NCBI GenBank assembly: GCA_015680685.1
Contig: MNCI01033474.1
Span: 2,766,870 to 2,830,869 of the forward strand
Direction: 5' to 3'
DNA: 64,000 bases
Origin: Gnetum montanum
Lineage: Eukaryota; Streptophyta; Gnetopsida; Gnetales; Gnetaceae
Within the stretch, counting starts at the first letter, position 1. Every line of letters starts with the position of its first letter. A program made the translations under genes and the position numbers. The notes below the pieces were generated by a model. The model was not told where the DNA came from and made no database searches. It saw nothing but the letters and a program-made list of their open reading frames with translations. Of the stretch, positions 21,180 to 33,224 are shown piece after piece.

Positions 21180-23960
21180 AACAAGGATGAATAGGGGTAA
21201 CATCCATTCTTAATACCTTCCCCCGCCCAAACACCCATCTAGCCCAAGTTTGATACTAAAGTTAGTCCCACATGATTGAGAACCCCTCCAAGCATCTCTA
21301 GCAACCCTAGAATCTCACCAATCCTAGCTGAAACTCTAGGACTTGGTTTTTCCATGCTAGGGGAGGCTTCATCCATGTTGGACATCTCCCCCTCAGCATG
21401 GATGAATGGGGGAAGGCAAAAATAACCTAAATTAAATATCAAGTAGCCATTTTTCAAAGCCTCATGATCCCTAGACCCTACCAGAACCCTCTAGAGCTTC
21501 CCAAAGCCCCAAAAGTGGTCAAATATGGCATAAAATTGACCAAAAATATACCTAGTGTGGAAGAAAGATAAGAGACTACATGAAGCACTTAGTAGTCTTC
21601 AAACTAATGGATCTTGACACCCAGCATAGATCATCGACACCAATAACCCAAGAAGTTGACATGCATGGTCGATTGACTACCAATTTGGCCTAAATCTAAC
21701 TTTCTTGATTGGGAAAGACCTCTTCCACTCTGAGCATCCCACCCTTAGCATTGATGAAAGGGAAAAAGCTTGAAAACCCCCTCATAGCCTTCAAAATAAC
21801 TAAATTTTGACCTTAGCCACTAACAGCCAACACTAGCAATCCTGTGGACACTCATGCATAGCTAGAGTGATCATAAAAAGATAAAAGGCCCTTTTCCCTA
21901 GTTTTCCATGCTCATCATTGAAGCCCTATCTTGGAAAATTGGGGAAAGCCTAAAATTTCCTAATGACCCTTGAAATGATCAAATTTCAACATCAAATGTT
22001 AGTAGTTAATCCTAGCAATCCTAAAAGCCTACATTCATGACCGAAAGTGACCAAAAATGGCTAGAAAAGCTTTTCCCCCAATTTCCCAAGCTAAGCATGA
22101 AAGCCCTAGCATGGAAAAATTGAGAAACACTAAAAACCACTCATCAACCTTCAAAACAGTGAAATTTTAACATCAAGCATTGATAATCATCAGTAGCAAC
22201 CTCAAGAACCTACATGAATGACCAAAAATGATGCAAAAGGGTAAAACTCTATTTCCCCCCAGTTTTCCATGCTAGGCATACCATCCCCAATAAGGAAAAC
22301 CACTTGAAAAACCTACACACTGACTGGTTTTGACTCCAAACCCTAGTCTTTCAACCTCAATAGCCCTAGAAGCACACATGCATGGTCAATTGAAAGAAAA
22401 ACTAGGGTATATTTGAGTTTTATGGTGCTTGTGCTTCCATGCTAAGGATCCCCCTCCATGATGCTTAACATGGAAATTAAGGGGAAGACTTATTTAGGGT
22501 CCATAAATACTTTAGAACAACATGAACTGAACTTGCATGTGTTTTGAAGCCTTAAAACTTTAAGATAATGATGTCAAATGGTCAAAAAATGATTTTCCCT
22601 AGTTTTCCATGCTAATCATCCTAGTCCCAATGTTGAAAAAAGGGGGAAAGCCCAAACAATGCTCAAAAGTACTCCAAATTTCCAAAACTTGACATGAAAC
22701 CCTAGTCCTCAAACCTGATAGCCCCAAAGGTTGATATGCACAATCAATTGAGATCAAATTTGGCCTAGATCTGAGATGCATAATTCTTCAACAATTAGGA
22801 TCCCTTTTTCCACACTAAGGATAGTATCCCTAATGTGAAAATTCAATGGGGAAATTGTTTGAGGCTCCTAAACACCTTAGAATGACATTGAATGACCTTT
22901 CATGCAATCTAGAACCCTGATAGCAACCATTTGATTCCTTAAACTTCACAAGATTTATCCTAGGTGGCCAAAAATTGGTTCCACCTAGTTTTCCATGCTG
23001 AGCTCTCTATCCTCAACATGGAAAAATGGGGTGAAGCTAAAACACCACTTAGGGATACTCAAAACTAGCAAATTTTGACATAAAGACATAGCCCTTGGCC
23101 CTAGCAACTTCAAAAGGTAACATGCATAGTTGATTGTGATCTGAATTTTTCTAGATTTTGAATTCTTACTTTGTCCATGTTGGAGTAACTTCCCTAGCAT
23201 GGAAACAAGGAGGGAAGCTACTTCTTCCCTTCTGGTGACAAGATGAAAATTCTAGAAGACAAAGATCTATGCTAGAGAAGCCCAAGAATTTCTAGCCTTA
23301 AGATTTTGCTTCTTTGATCTTATTTAAACCTTCAAAATCCATTCCCCCAATTCTTTCATGCTATAGTGACTCCCTCATCATGGAAACAAAAGGGGAAGAC
23401 CTTAAGTTCCCTTAAACAACCTTCAAATGTGGCTAAAATCAGCCAAAAACTTGCAAAATTGAAGTTTACTACCTTGGGGGGCCTAAAAACCTTGTCAAAG
23501 TGCCCATAAATCACTCTAAATTCATAAAAAAAGTGTCCCCTATTTTTCCATGTTGAGGATATTGTGCTTAGCATGGAGGAAAAGGAAAAAGCCATTTTGA
23601 CAAGTTTTGACACTCAAAATCAACTCAAACTACCTCAAAATTAAGCTAGAGGATGCACAACCTCCAAATTTGGGTGCTAGCTACCTGGTTGACCATGTTT
23701 GACCTCATTGTGGATTTAATTTTTGTTTTCTATGCTAATCCCTCTTTCTTCCATGCTAGCCAATGTGAAAATAAGGGGGGAAGGATCCAAAACCTACTTT
23801 TTAGCCTTTATAGACCTCTAGAATGCCCAATTTTGATAGATCTAATCCTGCACTACCTTAGGAAGGTCTTAGCACCTCAATTTTGAACCTATTAGCATCC
23901 CAAAATCTCTTTTCCTTGGTTTCCACACTAAGGATCCTTGTTTCGATGTTGAGCCCAACA
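21180..23960. repeat. Array of degenerate repeats of about 180 bp
   Basis: TTTTCCATGCT-like motifs recur near 21345, 21725, 21900, 22080, 22260, 22430, 22600, 22805, 22985, 23170, 23350, 23535, 23745 and 23915, that is, every 170-200 bp with one double gap. Each is followed within 20-40 bp by CCCCAATGTGGAAAA- or AGCATGGAAA-like sequence and then GGGGAAGC, so each unit holds a short inverted pair (TTTTCCATGCT with AGCATGGAAA). Between them lie loosely similar stretches (CTTCAAAAC..AAATTTTGAC..CCCTAG). It is non-coding. Confidence 0.75.
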
Positions 23961-24330
23961 TGGAAGCCTCAAAACAATTGATTTTTGGGTCCAAAGAGCC
24001 CTGATTGATGCCTAAACTCACCTAATAGCCTTGTAGCCTCAAAACATGGCCCACTAAGGCCTAAAAAAAGAAAAACCTAATCATTTATTACCTATAGTAG
24101 CCACATTTTACCATATATAACCTATTTTTCTTGGTTTTTTCCTTATTACATAATTTTCTGCCTTGTTTCTAGACTTATGTTGCCTTGTTAACATTGTTGA
24201 CCTTCTATGGGCTTTTTATATCCTTATGTGTTCTTTATTTTCTTTGTTATAGCTTTATTTTCCTTTTTTGCCTTTAAATTGTATTAAATAATGGGGTTTA
24301 ACCTTCTCTAACTACCATTTGACACCATGT

Positions 24331-24415
24331 GACCATGGACCACTAAGTCCTTAAGCTAACATCATAGTCCACCAAGACTCTAAACTGGCATCATGGCCCA
24401 CAAAGTCCTAAAACT
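24331..24415. repeat. Minisatellite (copy 2), upstream of the element D RT
   Basis: It has three degenerate units of CCACTAAG-type followed by TTAAACTGGCATCATGG; this is the same family as 4340-4551 and 28166-28262. Confidence 0.65.
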
Positions 24416-24759
24416 TGCAAAATTTTTGCCTTTATTGATCATATATAGCCTTATTTCTTATTTTTTCCTTAGGTTGACCTTTACTTGATCTTTTTTTGCC
24501 TTCATTGCATTTTGTTGAATTGTCCTTACCTCATTGATGACATCGAACGACCTTCATTGCATTAGATTTGCATGTGTTTGCATAATTTTATAGAAGTTTA
24601 GCATTATTTATTTAATTTTACGAAGGTTCCACTTAATATGCTTTGGTTGACATGTAGGATCAAAGTATGAGTACCTAGGAGTAAATTAGTTTACCTTTGT
24701 ATCTACATGGACCTCACGATGATGTTGAATGATGTATCAACCCTAATTGCCTAGATCTT

Positions 24760-25830
24760 GTGCTTAAGAATCTTGTAGACCACATAGCCTTGATAGAGAA
24801 ACCTCTAGAATGGTCTGAAAACCTAGTCAAAACCCTTAACTTAGAAGCAAGATACATAACCAAACACTCTCTAGTTGAGGTTCCTATCACAACACACAAT
24901 GGTGAGGAGAAAACCCTTAAACTAAGTTGCTCACTAAAGCCTCAATGTGTTCAAGACATCATCAAGGTCCTACAAAACAACATTAAGGAATTTTCCTGGT
25001 CATATGAAGATATGACAGGCCTAGACCCATGTCTAGTCTAGTAGAACATCATATTGGATCCTATCATTAGACTAGTTAAGCAAAAAGTGTGCAAGATTAG
25101 ACCAAATTTGGCCTTGGTAGTTCACAATAAAATCTCAAAGCTCTACCAAGCAGGTTTCATTAGGGCTATTGATTACATAGAATGGCTATCCAACATAGTG
25201 ATAATCCCTAAGAAAATGGGAGTATCCATATTTGCATTGATTTTTAAGACCTAAATAAAGTGACTATCAAGGATGATTTCCCTTTTCCTAGTATTGATCA
25301 ACATATCAATACTACAGCTAGACATGCCTTGTTGTCCTTTATGGATGAATTATTGAGGTATAAGAAAATTAGGATCAACTTAGAGCACCAACTTAGTATG
25401 ATCTTCATGATTCCATTGGGTACTTTTTGTTATACCATGATGCCCTTTGGCCTTTAGAACACTAGAACAACATACCAAAGAGCCATGACCTATATCTTCA
25501 ATGATTACATGCTAGGTTTGTTCAATGATTATGTAGATGACACAACTGTGAAGTCCAAGATGGTCCATGACCATGATAATGACCTAGATCTTTTTCTTAA
25601 ATGATGCCTCAAATAAAAGCTTAGGCTCAATCCTAAGAAGTGTGTCTTTGGTGTTAAGACTAGTAAGATGCTTAGCTTTGTACTTTCTAAAGCAATGATA
25701 CACTTCAATATTGATAAGGTTAAGGCCATATCCAAATTAATAGCACCTACTAATATTAAAGAGCTTCAAGGATTACAAGGCAAATTACAATTTATTCATA
25801 GATTTATCTCTAGGCTTATATATAATTTAT
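24760..25830 (+). pseudogene. pol: Element D reverse transcriptase
   Basis: Tat-type order is visible: IKEFSWSYEDMTGLDPCLV, RLVKQKVCKIRPNLALVV, AGFIRAIDYIEWLSNIVIIP, KDDFPFPSIDQHINTTARHA, GTFCYTMMPFGL, NDYVDD (catalytic Asp pair intact at 25536-25541), LRLNPKKCVFGV, then the thumb region NIKELQGLQGKLQFIHRFIS. It would copy element RNA into DNA in the particle. Frameshifts near 25250 and 25600 and several stops inactivate it. The usual GYNQI segment is altered to RYKKIRI. Confidence 0.85.
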
Positions 25831-25849
25831 AGCCCATGCAATACTTGCC

Positions 25850-26240
25850 AAAAAAAGGAGTTCACTATGAGTGGACAACTCAATGCCAAGAGGCCTTTGA
25901 AAACCTTAAACAAGAATTAACATAACTACCGATAGACTATTCTCTACAAGAGGGTAAACTATTTTACATTTATCTTGCCATCTCTGATACATCCATTGCC
26001 TCTCTACTATGTTAGAAATGTGATGATGGAGTAGAAATTCCTGTATACTACCTTAGCCATACGTTAGTAGCCCACAAGACCTGATACGCTGAGGTGGAGA
26101 AGTATTGTCTAGCACTAGCCTTTTCTTTGAAGAAATGGAGACACTACCTCTTTAGAAGCCAAGTCAATATCATTTGCAAGGACAACATACTTAGAGCCAT
26201 AACAACCAACATCTATGAAAGTAGTTGTATAGCCCAATGA
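25850..26240 (+). pseudogene. pol: Element D RNase H (gypsy type)
   Basis: It follows the RT directly: HYEWTTQCQEAFENLKQEL, LFYIYLAISDTSIASLL, VYYLSHTLVAHKT, EKYCLALAFSLKKWRHYLF and IICKDNILRAI. Several stops occur. It would degrade the RNA strand of the hybrid. Confidence 0.75.
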
Positions 26241-26499
26241 AAGCCATAACCATGGAATTTGACCTTCATTACATCTCTCAATCTTCAAAAAAAGGTTAAG
26301 CTATAGTCATGCAACTCAAAATTTCACCTATTGATGACCAAGCATCCATAGATCTTAAATTCCTTGATGAACACATTAATGTAATTAGGCAATTACTTGA
26401 GGATTATGAGGTGGTCATGCACTTTCACAAAGCTTCAACTACCCATGGGACCAATGTCGCTACCATCATAACATTCCCATCTAGTGAGATCTAATCCTT

Positions 26500-26830
26500 T
26501 TCCTATTATTTTGGATTCACATTTATGAACAACATATCTTATTATGAGGGTTTGATTAGAGGGATGACGGTAGCTCATGATTGAGGAATTAGATGCCTAG
26601 CCATCAAGGGCGATTCACAACTCATGATTAACTAAGTAATCGAAGTCTATGCATGCAAAGCTAAGCACTTACAATCTTACTATGACCTAGGGAAGCAATT
26701 GTTACAACAATTTAGAGACATTGATATCCAACACATACCTCAAAATGAAAATGCCATAGTTGATGCAAGTGCAACATTAGCCCTTAGTGCGACACCAGAT
26801 GTATTTAGCAAGTTTTCCACCTTAACCATG
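26500..26830 (+). pseudogene. pol: Element D second RNase H (archaeal type, Tat hallmark)
   Basis: It reads SYYEGLIRGMTVAHD, GIRCLAIKGDSQLMIN, YDLGKQLLQQFRDIDIQHIP and NENAIVDASATLAL. The YEG..GM, GDSQL and N..ADA-like pattern is that of the extra RNase H found between RNase H and integrase in Tat-lineage elements. A few stops are present. Confidence 0.8.
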
Positions 26831-27059
26831 GACTATGCTACTTCCATCACATAAAACGTTAAGGATACCTTTGTGGGCATAATTCATATTGCTCCTCCAA
26901 AGGAGTGGTATGGAAATATCAAATTTTACCTTATGCATGGTGAATCCTCATAAGGCCTAACTACTTCTCAGAAGAACATCATATGTAAGTGATTGAAGTA
27001 GTATGTCACCATAGGTGATAACACATTATGTTAACAATCCTATGATGGCATACTCTTAA

Positions 27060-28133
27060 AGTGCTTAGGTAAAACCAAAGCTATAATAGTCCTATATGAG
27101 GTTCACGGGTGTGTTTGTGAAGAACATATATGACTAAGAGCTATGACTACTAAGATTATATGGTTAGGCTATTACTGGCCCCATATAAAAAAATGACTAC
27201 CTCCAAAAGGTTAAGTAGTGTAACACATGCCAACAATATAGCAACCTAATACATGTATCACTAACTAAGCTACATACCACTCAAATAACATGATCATTTC
27301 AATGATGGGGGTTGGATATCATTGAACCCATAACACCTAAGTCTTCCCTAAGGCATAGCTTCATCATCACTACAACTAAATACTTTACCAAGTGGGTAGA
27401 TACTATTCCCCTAAGGAAAACTACATCTAAACAAGTGTGGAAATTCATCCTAGATAATGTCATAGCTTGTTTTGGCATCCCATGACCATAGTTACAGAAA
27501 ATGGACCACAATTTAGTAGCCATGAAATGAAATATTTTTATCACAACCTAGGCATTAAAAATTCTTTCTCATCGCCCTACTACCCTCAAGCCAATGGACA
27601 AGTAGAAACAAGCAATAAGGCCATCATAAACTTGCTCAAGAAGATGCTCAATAATAGCAAGTGAAAGTGGCATGAACAACTTGTCCATATGCTATAGGTA
27701 GATAAAATACCTTCTAGCATGATCCCTTATAGTATTTTTTATGGTTCTAAAGCTATTTTACCTTTTGAATTGTGGTGCATCACTCCAAATAGCCTTAATT
27801 GACTTCATCAACAACGAGAAAAATAAATAATTGTGGATAGTAGCCCTGGATTCGATGGAGGAGTAGTGTATGCAAGCACTTGCTCACATTGAGAACTATC
27901 AAGAGAGGCAGAAGCAGTAGCATCACCATAACTTGAACATGCACAATATCAAGGAGGGTGACTTGGTCCTCAAGGACATCTGTGAGCATGCAGACAAATT
28001 CTCAACCAATGGGAAAGAGCTCTTCCTTGTCACCAGAGCCTATGGAAATGGAGCATTCAGAATCACCAACATAGATGGGAATGAGCTGAACAATCTAGTA
28101 ACTCATTCCTATCTAAAGTCATACTACATGTAG
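27060..28133 (+). pseudogene. pol: Element D integrase
   Basis: The zinc region is degenerate before IWLGYYWPHIKK (about 27160). The core reads GWDIIEPITP (first Asp), TKYFTKWVDTIPLRKTTSKQ, TIVTENGPQF (second catalytic Asp replaced by Glu at about 27494) and YYPQANGQVETSNKAIIN (Glu kept). A C-terminal part (27933-28133) reads NIKEGDLVLKDI. Stops and at least two frameshifts are present. It would insert the cDNA into the genome. Confidence 0.8.
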
Positions 28134-28165
28134 CTAACAACTGTCAATAAGTGAGCCTACTTTCA

Positions 28166-28262
28166 ATGGCCTACTACGACCTCAAACTAGCAACATGACC
28201 TGCCAGGGCCTTAAACTGATACCATGACCTACCATGGCCTTAAACTAGAAACTTTGGTGACC
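28166..28262. repeat. Minisatellite (copy 3), after the element D integrase
   Basis: Three to four units of GGCCTTAAACTAGAAAC or GACCTACCATGGCCTTAAAC type lie 30 bp after the integrase stop. Confidence 0.7.
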
Positions 28263-28884
28263 TAGAGAGCATGATTCTCATGTGGCCTATATGCATTATA
28301 GTGTTATCATATGTAGTGGTGTTTTGTATTCTTTGTTGGTGCCTCTTAGGTTAATCCTCCAAACACCAACAAAGAGGGACCATTGAAATACCATAAAAAT
28401 TTGCATGTTATAGCCAATCTTTATCATGTATCTTTTACTCCATTAAATGCAAGGCAAAACTTCATTGTAAATGTGAAGATTGTAATCCATAGTGGGAAAT
28501 TTCACATACTTTATATTTTTGGGGATAAAAAATGCAAGCAGATACACTTTAATGGGTTTTATGATAGGTATACACTTTTCTACACTAGAAACACATGCAA
28601 GGAGATAAATCTTACCCCCAACGTGGAAGGATGGGGATTTTGGAAACATCCCCCCTTTAGCATAGAGACTACATGCATAGCTTGAAAACCTTCCCCATCA
28701 ATGTGAAAGTTTCCCCCTATCATGGAGTCTTCACCCCCAATGTTAAAAATTACATCCCCTAGTGTGGAAGCCACAATAGACAAATTTCAACACTTCATGC
28801 ACTTCAATGTTGACCAACCACTTTAGCAAGCATGGTGGAGATCTCAATGTGGAAGATTCATCTCCAATGTGGAAAGTGTGCCTT
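28263..28884 (+). other. 3' untranslated region of element D
   Basis: Non-coding DNA. From 28610 it shows the same CCCCAATGTGGAAG and TTTCCCCCTATCATGGAG signatures as the 180-bp array, which ties the array to the 3' region of this element family. Confidence 0.5.
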
Positions 28885-29930
28885 GGTTACTATTTATAGT
28901 AAAAAAAGGACCATTGGAGGAAGTACTTACTATGTATAGTAACCCCCCAAATTTGGGCATCCATCTCACTTGCATTTGGCAGCCAATTTGCATCCATTTT
29001 GCGACCATATCATAGCCATTTTGCATTCATGGGACAAAAAACCTATAAAAGCCAACCTTAAACACCATTTATAGGTTCAAAAATTTTCAAAAAGTGCAGC
29101 AACTATTGGCATACAAACACTTTGACAGTTCCAAAATTGTGGAGCACTTTATATGGTTCATCAATTTTCAAAAAGTGTAGAAAATTTTGGCATACAAGCA
29201 CTCTACTAGTTTCACAATTGTGGAGCGCTTTACATGATTCATCAGTTTTCAAAAAAAAAAACATACACACATTTTCAAGCAATAATTACACATTTGGAGC
29301 ATTTTCAAGCACTCAAGGGTTCTTGCAATCTCCCATGTTTGCATCCTCTTGAACCCCATAGTGGAGGTATAATCACCTTGAGATTTTTGGATTTTTGGTG
29401 TCAACACTACACTTCTGGGATTTCCAAACCCCAACATGGAGCAATATGACTTCCAAATTAACCACTTTTCTCACCTCCCAATAGCAAACCAACTTGCAAA
29501 TCTAAGGTTACAGCAAAGGAGGAAGTTTGATAGCATCAAAAGTGGCTTAGCACCCAATTCATGGAGTAGATAACATTAGCTTCAATAGGCTTTGAACTCC
29601 TACACAAGTGAACCTCCTTTCTTCTTATCTAGGTACCATTTGTACACATTTCTCTAATTTACACTTCATTCCTTCTAAATAAACTTTTAAGTTTTTGGTT
29701 TTGTGTATGAAATATATTTTTTTATTATTTGTGCATTATTTTAGATCTACTATCAATTTTACATTCTGTTTCATTTTATTACCATGCATTGCATTCTGTA
29801 AGTCCCTAGTTAATCTGCCAAAGCGACCAAGCTACCCTGAATCCCATTTTTATCATGGAGAACCTAGGGATTCATGGGTTGAGGAATTTCTACACTAAGA
29901 ATCCTCAATTTTTCTAGCAACCAAGGTTTT
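28885..29930 (+). repeat. Probable 3' LTR region of element D
   Basis: A TATA-type box CCTATAAAAGCC at about 29040 and AATAAAC near 29678 are consistent with an LTR. A tandem duplication of about 88 bp (29078-29165 and 29166-29252; shared TTTTCAAAAAGTG, GGCATACAA, TTGTGGAGC) lies after the TATA box. The 5' LTR is outside the window, so ends cannot be proven. Confidence 0.4.
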
Positions 29931-30019
29931 TAGTCATAACACCCATAAAATCCTTCTTATATTTTTGTTAAAATTGCAATGCAAACTAAATTTTGAATTG
30001 TTCAAACTCATGTAGGATT

Positions 30020-30200
30020 TACACTAAGGTGTTAGCCTATTGGTAAGACTCTTGATTTTGAGGTTCGAAGCTGTAGTTTTGATTTAGTGGGTAATATTAA
30101 GTTATAAATTTCTAATTTAACTATATATCTTAGGGGTACTTAGTTGTTAAAAATAAAAATATATCTTAAGGGTACTTAGTTTTGACACCAAAGAAGAAGA
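30020..30200 (+). repeat. SINE-like repeat with tRNA-type head (copy 1)
   Basis: AGGTGTTAGCCTATTGGTAA resembles a pol III box A. About 44 nt on, AGTTTTGATTTAGTGGG aligns with the box B-like GGTTCAATTTTGGTGGG of the reverse-oriented copy at 52090-52215. A 36-bp duplication of ATATATCTTA.GGGTACTTAG follows (30122-30181). Confidence 0.5.
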
Positions 30201-30600
30201 ATAAGACTTATGTGAGACCTCATTTCCTCTTAATAATATAGGAATGTGAATTAATCTTTGAAGATATTAACACATGTAGATGTAGTATTGGAGGATAATG
30301 AACATATCTTTTTTATTTTTTTTAATATATTGATATTTAAAATGATTTAGTTAAGTTTTTTGAACTATAATAATCAACTTTCGATTATTTTATTATTGAG
30401 GTCTTTAATACTTATTAAAAACATATTAAAACCCTATAAAAAGTTATTTTGTTTATGCTATTAACCTTTTGAAAATCCATTAGGAAATAATAAAGCATTT
30501 CTAATTCTATATTTATATGGTTTATACTCACTTTAAAAAACATTAATTAAGTAGGATAAATGCTTAATTAGAAGTAAGAAAAGAATCTTTGTTAGAAATC
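30201..30600. other. AT-rich spacer
   Basis: No coding trace or recognisable repeat; poly-T and poly-A stretches only. Confidence 0.4.
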
Positions 30601-32200
30601 AGCAAGAGCTTTTTGCATACATGATCAAAAAAGAATCCTAAGAAATTTTGGAAGTCTTTTTAGCACAAAATGTCTCCATCACTTGAAATCTCTTTTAATG
30701 ATATTTGCATTTTTTATAATAAGCTTTTTCCAAGGAGCATGACAAATACTCTAGTCTTACTCAAGCTTCCTTCTATTTAGCTCTAGATGAGGTGATAAAT
30801 GACATTAAGAGATCAGCAACTAGTAAACTTATGGATCCCAATGATTCATATGCTAAATTTCGTTAATGGGAAAGAACTCCTATTCATAAAGAAACTTGTT
30901 GAAGACTAAACCCAATGGTTGAGGATGGCTTGGACCCATAATGCAATATTAGCAAGGTAATACTTGTGCCTAAAAAATGTGACAAAAATAATTGAAATAA
31001 CTATTGAATGATAGTGGTTTGTACTATCTTATCTAAGCTATTAGTACTATCTTTGCTAACCTATTGGGCACTCTTCTTGAAAAAATATTAGGCACTTGGG
31101 CAGAAATTAATAATAAAAATGAAATTTTCGAGGTAGACTTCAGACAAAACCAATCTAATATTGATCATTTGTTACTCTTTGATATGTATAGAAATTACAA
31201 AAATAAACCCAACAAAGAACTTTTCATTTTTTTATTGATTTGGCAAAAGCATATGCCTTAGCGATCTAAACAAAGTTATAGCAGTGACTTAATTATTTAG
31301 GCACTTCTATAGAGTTACTAGTAGTAACTCAAAAGTTGTATGAGGAAGTCACAATTGAGGTTGAGGATAGTATATAAAAGAATAAATTTCAATTTTAGAG
31401 AAGAACTAGAGTAAAGCAAGGATATTCTTTATCTCCAACACTTTTTTGTCTCTTTATTGATGAATTACAAGATTGGTCATGTAAAGGTGAACCAAAGCAT
31501 GTTATCAAACTAGGATCTCAAACAATATACCTACTTCTATATAAAAATGATGTTGCATTAGTTTCTACATCTAAATAAGGTATGCATAATATCTTACAAG
31601 TGTTAGAAAACTTTTATCTTTCATCCGGTCTAAAGGTCAATATGGAAAAAATAAAAATGATGATATAGGGTATCAAAAATATAAATTTTAGTTTTATTTT
31701 GGGATCTAAAAAAATAGAAATTATGAACTCCTTTAGATACTTGAGGCTTCATTGTGGAAACAACTATAAATGGGATAAATGTGTCAAAGAAAGAATAGCA
31801 GGAGGAATTAAAGCTCTATATATAGTTAAAAACAAATGCAAGGCATTAGGAATCTAGGCTTGGCAAGTTAGGAAAAAAATCTTCCAATCTATCATTTATC
31901 CAACTGTATTGTATGTATGTGCATTGTGGGGACCAAGTCTCAGTGCAAAAAACTAGCAAGCTATTGAAAGGGTGCAAAAGAATTTTTTTAGATGGATTAC
32001 AAGTAAAAGCTAAGACATCTTATTCCATGTTTCTTTTGGAGTGCGATTTGCTTCCCATAGAAGCTTAAGCTCTCTATAAATTTATCTCTTATACTTAAAA
32101 ACTCTTAGAATCAGAGCATCCAAAGTTTTCTAAAAAAAGTCCTTGAAAGTACAAGAGAACAAGGCTAGTATTTTTAGGGAATACAATAGCTCAAAACTTT
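30600..32200 (+). mobile_element. Degenerate LINE (non-LTR reverse transcriptase)
   Basis: Coding traces in the plus frame include VILVPKKCDKNN, ILSKLLVLSLL, EVDFRQNQSNIDHLLLF (corresponding to the FR..RST.DH motif), FIDLAKAYA (FIDFSKAFD), RVKQGYSLSPTLFCLFIDEL and LLLYKNDVALVS (catalytic YADD changed to YKND). After these come LSSGLKVNMEK, FRYLRLHCG, and a C-terminal AIERVQKNFFRWI with LWGPSL. This is the order of LINE RTs of the group with KQG..LSPTLF..ID motifs. Stops and frame changes are frequent. 5' truncation is likely, as no endonuclease was recognised. Confidence 0.7.
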
Positions 32201-32246
32201 GAATATCTTAATGGAGGTGATTGATAAAGTTAATATTGTTGCATTA

Positions 32247-33081
32247 TGATATCGTAGCAATGATGTCATAACTCATGCTACATCATCATTGATGCGATGT
32301 CTTGGGATGTGTGTAGCCCTATAAATACCAACACTTGGGTGCACAATATGTAAATTTTTCATTCCATTCTTAGCTAGACTCTTACAATTTTGTTTCTTAG
32401 ATTTAGCGATAAAGTAAATGGCCACAATGTGATGTTTAGCAATTATATAAAATCTCTATTCTAGTCAAAGGTCCTTGGGCACATTTCATGATCAAAAATA
32501 AAAATTGAGATTTCTTTTCATCATTATGGCATCTAGATATTTTTACTATTTTACTTAGCATAGTTTACTATTTTCTTAGTTAATCATTTACATTTCCAAG
32601 TACTTTACTTTCTTTGTTCATTAGTAAAGCAGAATGAGTACGACTAGTTTTGAGCATTTAAGTGTAATTGTTTGGTAATCCGAATAGTGTTATTGCTTGG
32701 TTCATCTAGTGCTATAATGCTTGGTAACCTAATAACGGTTACATGAGCCCAAGGCATGTATGGTAAACTAGGACCATATGCTCATCATTGTAGGCTAGAA
32801 TAGATTTATATTCTTGTCATTACTTATACTTAGCATTTCACTTCATTTTCATCTTCACGATTAGAAGTAAAATGAGCCTAACAACATCACTTAACATATG
32901 TCTCACTACAAGTTAAACTATACACTTAGACTTCACTAACTCAAAGTGGAAAGACAATAATCAAGAACTCAATATTAATTACTAGCATAATGACATTACC
33001 CATCCATGTATTACAATCTGGTCATGTGTGAGCACTTGTAACTTGTATGGTAGAGTGTTGGGTGCTTCATTGTGCTCATCA
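32247..33081 (+). repeat. 5' LTR of element E
   Basis: It has TATAAATA near 32321, the GTACGACTAG and GCTTGGTAA.CC repeats near 32640-32720, and a tail GTATGGTAGAGTG ending GCTCATCA at 33081. The start TG at 32247 is chosen by analogy and is uncertain. It lacks the GATATC palindrome array apart from one TGATATCG. Confidence 0.7.
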
Positions 33082-33082
33082 T

Positions 33083-33100
33083 TGGCACTATTGCTAGGGA
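33083..33100 (+). other. Primer-binding site of element E
   Basis: TGGCACTATTGCTAGGGA differs from the tRNA-Asp complement only by five transitions. Confidence 0.7.
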
Positions 33101-33224
33101 TGTCTTAATGTATGCTAAGTAATTGATCTTAGCAAGTTCATTGTATCAAGAACCATAAAGTCAGTCTTCATATCTTTACATAATTCTAATAACACATGCA
33201 CAAGTTAAGTGTCAAAACTATAAC

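Larger units (their letters stand above)
558..29930 (+). mobile_element. Element D: Tat-lineage Ty3/gypsy retrotransposon, nested and degenerate
   Basis: Order seen: gag (578-2197), decayed gag tail (2198-3300), protease (3308-4114), minisatellite, minus-strand spliced gene (17669 to 4875), an array of about 180-bp repeats, minisatellite, RT, RNase H, a second RNase H of the archaeal type found in Tat elements, integrase (to 28133), minisatellite, 3' untranslated DNA and a probable 3' LTR (about 28885-29930). The second RNase H and the LILGRPWL protease motif place it in Tat. The 5' LTR is not in the window. Joining 578-4114 and 24760-28133 as one element is an inference from lineage and shared minisatellites; two fragments of related elements remain possible. 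Confidence 0.65.
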
